Source: Flavobacteriales bacterium (lineage in GTDB: Bacteria; Bacteroidota; Bacteroidia; Flavobacteriales_D; Cryomorphaceae). From it: DNA of 11,216 nucleotides. The translations under genes were made by a program, and so were the position numbers. Every line of letters begins with the position of its first letter. Position 1 is the stretch's first letter. Under the pieces are notes generated by a model, which worked only from the letters and a program-made list of their open reading frames with translations, was not told where the DNA came from and made no database searches. Of the stretch, positions 1 through 6,620 are shown in pieces. Location: the NCBI GenBank assembly GCA_020200995.1, contig JAIVHQ010000015.1, positions 1 through 11,216 of the forward strand, written 5' to 3'.

Positions 1-911
1 GCGTAAAAGCGGGCAAAATGACCCCCGCCGATAAGACGCAGCTTAAGCTCAACATCGGTAAGATTCCTGAAATACTCCTGGACAACACCGACCGAAACAG
101 AACCTCTCCATTTGCCTTTACGGGAAATAAGTTTGAGTTTCGCGCTGTGGGTTCCGCAGCCAACTGCGGCGTGCCGATGGCAGCACTCAATACCATCATG
201 GCACATCAACTTCACATTTTTGCAGACGCTGTCGACGGACGCATTAAGAAAGGGGAGAAGCGCGATGAAGCCATATTGAAAGAACTCCAAACATGCATTG
301 CGGCTTCTAAAAAAATCCGCTTTGAAGGCAACGGATACGGTTACGAATGGGTGGAAGAGGCCAAGAAACGAGGCCTGAGCAACGTGCGCGATACGCCTCG
401 CGCCTTGGCTCTGCTTCGCAAGAAGGAAGTGATTGATATCTATGAGAAGCACGGCGTGCTCTCAGCGCGTGAGTTGGAGGCGAGGGTTGAAATTGAGTTG
501 GAGAAATACCGCATGCAAATTCAAATCGAGTCGAGAAAATGTGGTGACCTTGCATTAAACCACATCATTCCCACTGCACTTCGCTATCAGAACCTCTTAA
601 TCCAAAACGTGCAGGGCCTGAACAGCATCTTGCCGAAAGCCTCTGCTGCCAAAGCAGGTGCCACGCAGCTCGCTACCATCGAGGAAATATCAGAACGGGT
701 GGAGGCCATGAGCAAGAAAGTGTATGAAATGATCGAGGCCAGAAAGGAAGCCAATAAGATCGAAGATGTCTATAATCAGGCGGTAGCCTACTGCGACAAG
801 GTAAAGCCTTACATGGAGGATATTCGATACCACGCCGATAAGCTCGAACTTATTGTGGACGATGAACTCTGGCCGATACCAAAATTGCGCGAGCTTTTGT
901 TTACGAGCTAA
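1..911 (+). CDS. glnN: Glutamine synthetase type III, C-terminal part (truncated by window start)
   Basis: This is the C-terminal 303 residues or so of a type III glutamine synthetase, the large dodecameric enzyme that makes glutamine from glutamate, ammonia and ATP in the cytoplasm. The reading frame is open from base 3 without a stop, so the ATG at 18 is internal and the true start lies upstream; full-length members are about 700-730 residues. The strongest signature is the run DRNRTSPFAFTG at bases 90-125, followed by FEFRAVGS, the family's conserved nucleotide/glutamate-binding arginine region. It is followed by the helical C-terminal extension specific to type III enzymes (HIIPTALRYQN near bases 560-592, then a predicted coiled segment rich in Glu/Lys). 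The stop is TAA at 909-911, followed by a hairpin terminator, so it appears to end its own transcript. The symbol is by family; some annotations use glnA. Confidence 0.93.
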   Translation, partial: VKAGKMTPADKTQLKLNIGKIPEILLDNTDRNRTSPFAFTGNKFEFRAVGSAANCGVPMAALNTIMAHQLHIFADAVDGRIKKGEKRDEAILKELQTCIAASKKIRFEGNGYGYEWVEEAKKRGLSNVRDTPRALALLRKKEVIDIYEKHGVLSARELEARVEIELEKYRMQIQIESRKCGDLALNHIIPTALRYQNLLIQNVQGLNSILPKASAAKAGATQLATIEEISERVEAMSKKVYEMIEARKEANKIEDVYNQAVAYCDKVKPYMEDIRYHADKLELIVDDELWPIPKLRELLFTS

Positions 912-937
912 GCGAATCGGTTCCGCGTTTTAAAGTT

Positions 938-976
938 AATTGCCCTTTCGATATTTTCGGGAGGGCAATTTTCTTT
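938..976 (+). terminator. Rho-independent-type terminator after glutamine synthetase
   Basis: A perfect 9-bp inverted repeat, aattgccct (938-946) and agggcaatt (962-970), encloses a 15-base loop and runs into ttttcttt. It sits 27 bases after the glutamine synthetase stop codon, the expected place for an intrinsic terminator. Confidence 0.75.
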
Positions 977-1249
977 GTAATCTAAGTGCAATCCTGCGTT
1001 TTGGAAAATTTATTTTAGACTTTAGACGGAGTCCGTTTGGAGTGATAATTGGATTTTGGACAACTCCTCTCGAAGTTTTAAGGATAGCCCTGTCGAAAGT
1101 TAACTCGCTCTAAGTATGAGCTATTGATCTTGCATACAGCAAAATTCACCTTCGGTATCAGCGGTAGAACGAAAAGGGTTTGGTCAGTTCGGAAAGTATT
1201 GTTTATTTTCGGGCTTATTTTGCATTCGGATATAATCTTAGCTACACAC
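977..1249. other. Intergenic region between glutamine synthetase and the OmpA-family gene
   Basis: No credible coding sequence is visible in this stretch. It holds a small tandem duplication (tttagac twice, 1014-1027) and a short self-complementary acgg-agt-ccgt at 1025-1035. Open frames crossing it on either strand have no signal or family resemblance. The upstream extension of the OmpA-family frame to 1124 is best read as untranslated leader, because the signal peptide begins at 1250. Confidence 0.5.
1179..1211 (+). promoter_or_regulatory. Possible Bacteroidetes-type promoter for the OmpA-family gene
   Basis: TTTG at 1179-1182 and TATTTTCG at 1204-1211 resemble the Bacteroidetes -33 (TTTG) and -7 (TAnnTTTG) elements. 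The -7 box has one mismatch in its six fixed positions, and the spacer of 21 bases is at the long end. The position, 38 bases before the ATG at 1250, is sensible. Such matches are common by chance in AT-rich leaders, so this is only a candidate. Confidence 0.25.
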
Positions 1250-3256
1250 ATGCAATTGCGAAAACACATATTATTTGCGGTCATGGTCATCTTGACTGTT
1301 CAGGTCGCCAATGCGCAGCCCGAGAGGCTCGTGAAAGAGGCGGACAACGCCTTTCAAAACGAAGCTTATTACGGCGCCATCGACAAGTACAAAAAGGCTT
1401 ATGCCAAAGTGAATGCCGCCGACGAAAAGGCCCGTTTACTGTTTCAAATAGCCGAAAGCTACCGCATGGTGCTTGACTACAAGCAACAGGTGGTGTGGTA
1501 CAACAAAGCGCTGAAAGCACAATACGATGGGCCCGAAGCATTTTTATATCTTGCTCAGGCATATCACCGCGAAGGTGACTTCAACCAGGCGATCGAATTT
1601 TACGAAAAGTACCAGACAAAACAGCCCGACGACACCCGCGCAGACATAGGCATTGCCCAATGTGAATTTGCAAAGGAAATGCGAAAAAATCCCACCAGGT
1701 ATCAGGCACAAAATGAGGTGCTGCTAAATTCGCCTGAGTACGATTTTTCACCGGGCTGGTTTCCGGATGAGGAGGAATACAACACCATCCTCTTTGGTTC
1801 ATCACGCCAAGGCTCTCAGGGAAGTGAAATAGACGAACGCACCGGAGAAAGCTTTCAGGATATTTTCTTGGCGACCCGCGATCAAAAAGGGAAGTGGAGC
1901 GAGCCTGAGCGACTTACCTACAGGGTCAATACCCTGCATAGTGAGGCCACACCCTATGTGACCAAAGATGGAAATATGTTGTTCTTCACCCGCTGCGAGC
2001 ATACGCAGGAAGAGAACAAAGGCTGCGACATCTTTATGGCGCGCAAAACCGAAAAATCCTGGTCCACAGCACAAAAAATTTCCTTAAAAAATGACCAAAG
2101 TTCGGATAACACAACCGTTGGTCACCCGGCATTTAATGAAGACGAGACCTTTATTATCTTCGCCAGCGATATGCCCGGCGGGTTCGGCGGCCGAGACCTT
2201 TGGATGGCTCCTTTCGACAAGGCCTCACGTACCGCAGGCCCTTCGGTAAACCTGGGCTCTTCGATTAATACCCCGGGCGACGAGATGTTCCCATTCCTTA
2301 GAAAGGATGGCGTGCTGTTTTTTGCATCTAACGGACATATGGGAATGGGTGGCCTCGACATTTTCAAGGCTGAATCTGCAGGCGACAAGGAGTGGAGCAA
2401 CCCCGAAAATATGGGTGCGCCGATCAATTCTACAGGCCACGATTTTGGAATCATCTGGGAAGGTGATTCAGAGCGCGGATTTTTCAGCTCCGACCGTCAG
2501 GGTGGAAGCGGTAAAGATGACATTTATTCATTCTCACTGCCGCCGTTGGTGTTTGCCCTCGAGGGCGTGGTCTATGACAAAGACTCTCAAATGCCCGTGC
2601 CCGAAGCTGAAATTACAGTTGTGGGAAGCGACGGGGCTTCTTTCCAAGCCTCAACCGACGGTTCGGGTGCTTTTACTTTCGAAAAGAAGGGAGAGGAGCG
2701 ATATATCAATCCCGCGACCAACTATTCTATCGAGGTTTCAAAGCCCCAATACCTGGTGGCCAAAGACCAAATCAGCACTGTTGGTCTCAACGAATCAACC
2801 ACGTTCCTAAAAGAGTACTTCATCACCTTTACCGCACCCGACAAGGCGATCGAATTTCCCGAGGTACGCTACGCATACAACAAGGCTGAGCTCCAGGTGA
2901 ACGAAAATGTGAATTCACTCGACTCGCTTGATTATCTTTACAGCACGTTGACCGACAACCCGACCATCGTTATTGAGTTGCAGGCACACACCGACAGCCG
3001 CGGTGGTGATGGCTACAACCTTGACTTGAGCCAGAGAAGGGCGCAGAGTTGCGTGGATTACCTAATCTCAAAAGGTATTCCCAGAGAGCGCATGGTAGCA
3101 AAAGGCTACGGTGAGCGCAAAACCAGAATATCTGACCAGCAAATAGCCGCCATGGGCTCCGAAGAAGAGCGCGAAGCGGCCCATCAAAAGAACAGACGTA
3201 CGGAATTTACTGTACTTAACTTTGATTATATTCCGGAAGACCCGACCGACAATTAG
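1250..3256 (+). CDS. Secreted TPR / PD40 / carboxypeptidase-regulatory / OmpA-family envelope protein
   Basis: This 668-residue protein probably sits in the periplasm and bridges the outer membrane and peptidoglycan. In order: a signal peptide (residues 1-23, ending VANAQ, no lipobox cysteine); TPR-like helices (about 25-140); a PD40/WD40-like beta-propeller (about 160-430) with repeated blades such as DEMFPFLRKDGVLFFASN and GFGGRDLW; a carboxypeptidase-regulatory-like beta-sandwich (about 433-528); and a C-terminal OmpA peptidoglycan-binding domain (about 536-658) with AHTDSRGG, YNLDLSQRRA and NRRTEF. This domain order is shared with PorE-type proteins linked to the type IX secretion machinery and with many Bacteroidetes OmpA-family proteins often paired with PorP/SprF genes. 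No such partner lies beside it here, and the missing lipobox argues against a simple PorE orthologue. The ATG at 1250 is chosen over upstream in-frame starts from 1124 because it places the signal peptide at the N-terminus. The stop codon lies within the left arm of a large palindrome. Confidence 0.88.
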   Translation: MQLRKHILFAVMVILTVQVANAQPERLVKEADNAFQNEAYYGAIDKYKKAYAKVNAADEKARLLFQIAESYRMVLDYKQQVVWYNKALKAQYDGPEAFLYLAQAYHREGDFNQAIEFYEKYQTKQPDDTRADIGIAQCEFAKEMRKNPTRYQAQNEVLLNSPEYDFSPGWFPDEEEYNTILFGSSRQGSQGSEIDERTGESFQDIFLATRDQKGKWSEPERLTYRVNTLHSEATPYVTKDGNMLFFTRCEHTQEENKGCDIFMARKTEKSWSTAQKISLKNDQSSDNTTVGHPAFNEDETFIIFASDMPGGFGGRDLWMAPFDKASRTAGPSVNLGSSINTPGDEMFPFLRKDGVLFFASNGHMGMGGLDIFKAESAGDKEWSNPENMGAPINSTGHDFGIIWEGDSERGFFSSDRQGGSGKDDIYSFSLPPLVFALEGVVYDKDSQMPVPEAEITVVGSDGASFQASTDGSGAFTFEKKGEERYINPATNYSIEVSKPQYLVAKDQISTVGLNESTTFLKEYFITFTAPDKAIEFPEVRYAYNKAELQVNENVNSLDSLDYLYSTLTDNPTIVIELQAHTDSRGGDGYNLDLSQRRAQSCVDYLISKGIPRERMVAKGYGERKTRISDQQIAAMGSEEEREAAHQKNRRTEFTVLNFDYIPEDPTDN

Positions 3257-3387
3257 TGGCTGTGGCTGTTCATAAAGCCCGCTATCTGCCTTGCACTTAT
3301 TCTTTAATGAGTCATCCCGCCGCGGCGGGACTCCTTGCTTTTTAGAACTTCGTGCGCGTTGCTATCGAACTTTATGAATCAGCCACT
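3255..3387. repeat. Large imperfect palindrome (fold-back / REP- or MITE-like element)
   Basis: The left arm gtggctgttcataaag (3262-3277) is complementary to the right arm ctttatgaatcagccac (3370-3386) over 16 bp with a single bulged T at 3379. The first half of the arm, agtggctg, is also present just before it at 3255-3262, as if gtggct had been duplicated. The midpoint of the arms (about 3323.5) coincides with the centre of a perfect 14-base palindrome, cccgccgcggcggg (3316-3329), itself flanked by gagt (3309-3312) and actc (3330-3333). The regions between core and arms are only partly complementary. The left arm begins on the TAG stop (3254-3256) of the preceding gene. The core resembles the short GC-rich palindromes that recur between genes in many genomes. 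It may also act as a transcript-end hairpin. Confidence 0.55.
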
Positions 3388-3432
3388 TGGGTGTATTGAC
3401 AGACTTTAATTAGTGCCAAATAATCTTGAATG

Positions 3433-3471
3433 AGCATCTTTGTCTGAAAATGGCAGAGATGCTTTTTTATT
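3433..3471 (+). terminator. Hairpin terminator upstream of purM
   Basis: agcatctttgtc (3433-3444) pairs with ggcagagatgct (3452-3463) over 12 bp including two G-U pairs, closed by a 7-base loop and followed by six T residues (3463-3468). This is a convincing intrinsic terminator shape. It lies about 180 bases past the OmpA-family stop, beyond the large palindrome, and about 80 bases before purM. It probably ends the upstream transcript. An attenuator role for purM is possible, but I see no competing antiterminator pairing. Confidence 0.7.
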
Positions 3472-3500
3472 TTCTGACCTTTATGCCTCCGCTATTTTGG
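3471..3500 (+). promoter_or_regulatory. Possible promoter for the purM operon
   Basis: TTTC at 3471-3474 and TATTTTGG at 3493-3500, 18 bases apart, are near matches to the Bacteroidetes TTTG / TAnnTTTG promoter. They lie between the terminator and purM, where a promoter for the following operon would be expected. Both boxes carry a mismatch, so this rests on position as much as on sequence. Confidence 0.25.
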
Positions 3501-3550
3501 AGGTTCTGCACCTTGGAAAACAACCTGACAAAACTTTAAAAGAATTGTAA

Positions 3551-4723
3551 ATGCCCGAAGAACAACGATACAGCGCCCGTGGAGTAAGCGCCGGCAAAGA
3601 GGATGTACACGCCGCCATCAAGAACGTCGACAAGGGACTTTTTCCCAAAGCGTTTTGCAAAATGATTCCCGACTACCTCACCGGAAGCGAGGAACATTGT
3701 ATTGCCATGCACGCAGACGGGGCCGGCACCAAGTCTTCACTTGCCTACGCCTACTGGAAAGAAACCGGCAACCTCAGTGTTTGGAAAGGCATTGCACAAG
3801 ATGCCGTGGTCATGAACATCGACGACTTGCTCTGTGTGGGAATCACCGACGGCATTTTGCTGAGTTCGACCATTGGGCGGAACAAGCAATGCATACCCGG
3901 AGCGGTGATTTCGGCAGTGATCAACGGCACCGAAGAATTGCTCGAAAACCTGCGATCGCACGGAATCGATATTCGAAGCACCGGTGGCGAAACAGCCGAT
4001 GTGGGCGACCTGGTTCGAACCATCATCGTGGATAGCACCGTGACTGCCAGAATCAAGCGCAGTGATGTGATCGACAACGCAAACATAGCAGCAGGGCAGG
4101 TGATCGTGGCACTCGCATCACACGGTCAGGCCACCTATGAGGATGCGTACAACGCGGGCATGGGGAGCAATGGACTGACCTCGGCGCGTCACGATATTTT
4201 CCGGAAGGAAACAGGTGTGAAATATCCCGAGACCTATGACCACTCCATCCCTGAAGCTTTGGCTTACAGCGGCCCCTACGGATTGCTCGACCGAATAGAC
4301 GACCTCCCCGACACCCTGGGTAAAATGGTGCTTTCGCCCACGCGAACTTATGCACCTGTGGTCAGGAAGATCCTGGAATCGCACCGCAGCGCAGTGAGCG
4401 GGATGGTGCATTGCAGCGGAGGGGGCCAAACCAAGGTGCTTCACTTTGTAGACAATGTACACGTTATTAAAGACAGCATGATGCCGTTGCCGCCATTGTT
4501 TCGAACCATTCAGCGGGTATCGAATACCCCGTGGAAGGAAATGTACAAAGTCTTCAACATGGGTCACAGGCTCGAAATCTACACCGATGCCGGTACGGCC
4601 GAGAAGATTATCGCCATCTCCAAATCATTTGATATCGATGCTGCCATCGTGGGCAGGGTAGAGGCATTCGAGGGCAAGCAGCTCACCATCCGCGGGGAGC
4701 ACGGAACTTACATTTACAATTGA
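3551..4723 (+). CDS. purM: Phosphoribosylformylglycinamidine cyclo-ligase (AIR synthetase), Bacteroidetes type
   Basis: This cytoplasmic enzyme catalyses the ATP-dependent ring closure of FGAM to aminoimidazole ribonucleotide, the fifth step of de novo purine synthesis. The 390-residue product shows the PurM/ThiL/SelD-type fold landmarks: HADGAGTKSS (residues 54-63) at the position of the PurM DGVGTK nucleotide loop, MNIDDLLCVG (88-97), GGETADVGDLVRT (145-157) and SNGLTSARH (206-214). The C-terminal half carries CSGGGQTK (288-295) and VFNMGHRLEIY (334-344). It is about 45 residues longer than the enterobacterial enzyme and quite divergent, as is usual for this phylum. The start at 3551 follows an A-rich leader and gives the family-typical opening RYSARGVSAGKEDVH. 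It heads a compact operon, with prfA starting 5 bases after its TGA stop. Confidence 0.93.
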   Translation: MPEEQRYSARGVSAGKEDVHAAIKNVDKGLFPKAFCKMIPDYLTGSEEHCIAMHADGAGTKSSLAYAYWKETGNLSVWKGIAQDAVVMNIDDLLCVGITDGILLSSTIGRNKQCIPGAVISAVINGTEELLENLRSHGIDIRSTGGETADVGDLVRTIIVDSTVTARIKRSDVIDNANIAAGQVIVALASHGQATYEDAYNAGMGSNGLTSARHDIFRKETGVKYPETYDHSIPEALAYSGPYGLLDRIDDLPDTLGKMVLSPTRTYAPVVRKILESHRSAVSGMVHCSGGGQTKVLHFVDNVHVIKDSMMPLPPLFRTIQRVSNTPWKEMYKVFNMGHRLEIYTDAGTAEKIIAISKSFDIDAAIVGRVEAFEGKQLTIRGEHGTYIYN

Positions 4724-4728
4724 ACACC

Positions 4729-5814
4729 ATGGATGAGAACGAAATCATCGCCCGGCTGGGTGCTGTGAAAGACCACTACGAAGAAGTAGGTAAGCAACTC
4801 AACGACCCGAACGTAATGTCGGAAATGAAGCGCTATGTGAAGCTCTCAAAGGAGTACAAAGACCTCGAACCCATCGTGGAAGCCTATGACGCCTACAAGC
4901 TGATGTGCGAAAACCTGAAAAACTCCCGCGACATGGTCCGCAATGAAAAGGATGAGGAGTTCAGGGAAATGGCGCGCATGGAAGTAGAAAGCCTTGAAGA
5001 AGAAAAGGAAAAGGCCGAAGAAGAGATCAAGCAGCTCCTGGTGCCCAAAGATCCCGAAGACGGCAAAGATGCCATCATGGAAATCCGCGCCGGAACCGGG
5101 GGTGATGAAGCTTGCCTTTTCGCAGGTGACCTGTTCCGAATGTACACCAAATACATCGAAAGCCGGGGGTGGAAAATGGAATTGCTCGATACCAATTACG
5201 GATCGGTGGGAGGTTTCAAAGAGATTATTTTTAACGTGGTCGGCGACAATGTTTACGGCACCTTGAAATACGAAGCGGGGGTGCACCGGGTACAACGCGT
5301 TCCGCAAACTGAAACCCAGGGCAGGGTGCACACCTCGGCGGCCACAGTGATCGTACTGCCCGAGGCCGAGGAGTTTGATGTAGAGGTGAAGGAATCCGAC
5401 ATCCGCGTGGACAGCTATTGTGCCAGCGGCCCGGGCGGTCAGTCGGTGAATACCACCTACTCGGCCATTCGCCTCACCCACATCCCCACCGGTATTGTGG
5501 CCCAGTGCCAGGATCAAAAGTCTAAACTGCGCAACCACGAAAAAGCGCTCGCCGTGCTACGCACCCGCATCTACGAGATGGAGCTTGAAAAAAAGCTGGC
5601 CGCCGATCAGGTGAAGCGCAAATCGATGGTGTCGTCGGGCGACCGATCGGCCAAAATCAGGACCTACAACTATCCGCAGGGGCGCCTTACCGACCATCGA
5701 ATCAACCTCACCCTGTACAACCTGCAAGCTGTGTTGGAGGGCGATCTCCAAGAGGTCTCTGAGGCCCTGCGCATGGCCGATAATGCCGAAAAACTTCAAG
5801 AAACCCAAAGCTGA
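4729..5814 (+). CDS. prfA: Peptide chain release factor 1
   Basis: RF1 reads UAA and UAG stop codons in the ribosomal A site and triggers hydrolysis of peptidyl-tRNA. The 361-residue product has the usual family length. An N-terminal coiled-coil domain (to about residue 105) with the Bacteroidetes-typical MKRYVKLSKEYKDLEPIVEA is followed by the codon-reading domain. That domain has the PxT stop-codon motif as PQT (192-194), in the context VQRVPQTETQGRVHTSAATV. The catalytic loop is SGPGGQSVNTTY, with GGQ at 236-238. PxT rather than SPF marks it as RF1, not RF2. ATG at 4729 is preferred over an in-frame TTG at 4720 that would overlap the purM stop, because it fits the family N-terminus. Its stop TGA overlaps the ATG of pyrF by one base, which suggests translational coupling. 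Its own UGA stop is one that RF1 does not recognise. Confidence 0.96.
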   Translation: MDENEIIARLGAVKDHYEEVGKQLNDPNVMSEMKRYVKLSKEYKDLEPIVEAYDAYKLMCENLKNSRDMVRNEKDEEFREMARMEVESLEEEKEKAEEEIKQLLVPKDPEDGKDAIMEIRAGTGGDEACLFAGDLFRMYTKYIESRGWKMELLDTNYGSVGGFKEIIFNVVGDNVYGTLKYEAGVHRVQRVPQTETQGRVHTSAATVIVLPEAEEFDVEVKESDIRVDSYCASGPGGQSVNTTYSAIRLTHIPTGIVAQCQDQKSKLRNHEKALAVLRTRIYEMELEKKLAADQVKRKSMVSSGDRSAKIRTYNYPQGRLTDHRINLTLYNLQAVLEGDLQEVSEALRMADNAEKLQETQS

Positions 5815-6620
5815 TGAACCGCCGACGCCTTATTGAAATCATCAAGGAGAAGGGCAGTTTCCTCTGTGTGGGGCTGGATCCCGACCCGGCCAAAATGCCT
5901 GAGGGCTTCGAAGGCGCCGATGGGATTTTGGCCTTTAACAGAGCCATCATTGACGCTACCCGGCCTTTTGCCGCAGCGTACAAACCCAACATTGCATTTT
6001 ACGAAGCCCTCGGCCCCAAGGGCTGGGAGGTGCTCGGTGCCACCCTCGACTACATAGGCGAGGGCCACTTCACCATCGCTGATGCCAAGCGCGGCGATAT
6101 CGGCAACACCTCGCGGATGTACGCGCAGACTTTTTTCGAGACCTACGCTTTCGACTCGGTGACCGTGGCCCCCTACATGGGCAGCGACAGTGTGCAGCCT
6201 TTTTTGTCCTTTCCGGAAAAATGGGTGGTGATCCTTGCCTTGACTTCAAACGCCGGGGCCGACGATTTTCAATTTATTGAAGATGGCAACAGCTCTCCGG
6301 TGTACGAATCTGTACTCCGAAAGGCGGCCGCCTGGGGCACTTCGGACAACACCATGTTCGTGGTCGGCGCTACCCGACCCGAGATGTTTGAAGGCATTCG
6401 CAAAATCGTTCCCGATCACTTCCTGCTCGTGCCCGGCGTAGGTGCCCAGGGTGGTAGCCTGAGTGAAGTGTGCCGTTACGGTCTTAACAGCGATGTGGGC
6501 TTGCTGGTCAATGCCTCCCGATCCATTCTTTACGCCTCGCGCGAAAGCGATTTTGCAGAAGCAGCAAGGGCAGTGGCTGAGTCGATTGCGATGGAAATGA
6601 ACAAAATACTTCAGAAATAA
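5814..6620 (+). CDS. pyrF: Orotidine 5'-phosphate decarboxylase (type 2)
   Basis: This enzyme decarboxylates OMP to UMP, the last step of de novo pyrimidine synthesis, as a cytoplasmic dimeric TIM barrel. The 268-residue product carries the catalytic Lys-Asp array: GLDPDP (residues 20-25), YKPN with Lys57, and DAKRGDIG (90-97) with Asp90, Lys92 and Asp95. The phosphate-binding end is VPGVGAQGG (206-214) and NASRSILYAS (233-242). Length and motifs such as NRAIIDATRPFAAAYKPN match the longer type 2 PyrF subfamily rather than the short E. coli type. ATG (5814-5816) overlaps the prfA stop by one base (TGATG), and its own TAA overlaps the next ATG by one base (TAATG), so it lies in the middle of a coupled operon. 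A prfA-pyrF neighbourhood is familiar in Bacteroidetes. Confidence 0.96.
   Translation: MNRRRLIEIIKEKGSFLCVGLDPDPAKMPEGFEGADGILAFNRAIIDATRPFAAAYKPNIAFYEALGPKGWEVLGATLDYIGEGHFTIADAKRGDIGNTSRMYAQTFFETYAFDSVTVAPYMGSDSVQPFLSFPEKWVVILALTSNAGADDFQFIEDGNSSPVYESVLRKAAAWGTSDNTMFVVGATRPEMFEGIRKIVPDHFLLVPGVGAQGGSLSEVCRYGLNSDVGLLVNASRSILYASRESDFAEAARAVAESIAMEMNKILQK

Noticed and set aside
1124..1249. N-terminal extension of the OmpA-family protein from an upstream in-frame start
   Set aside because: It would bury a good signal peptide 42 residues inside the protein. ATG 1250 gives a normal exported N-terminus.
3388..3550. Purine or other riboswitch in the purM leader
   Set aside because: I could not find a three-way junction with conserved loops or an antiterminator; only the simple terminator hairpin is visible.
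4720..4728. TTG start for prfA overlapping the purM stop codon
   Set aside because: The ATG three codons later fits the family N-terminus. The overlap is attractive for coupling, but a rare start codon is not needed.
4846..5538. A 230-codon minus-strand open frame opposite prfA
   Set aside because: The Phe- and Val-rich product mirrors Glu/Lys codons of the RF1 coiled coil. There is no start context and no family resemblance.
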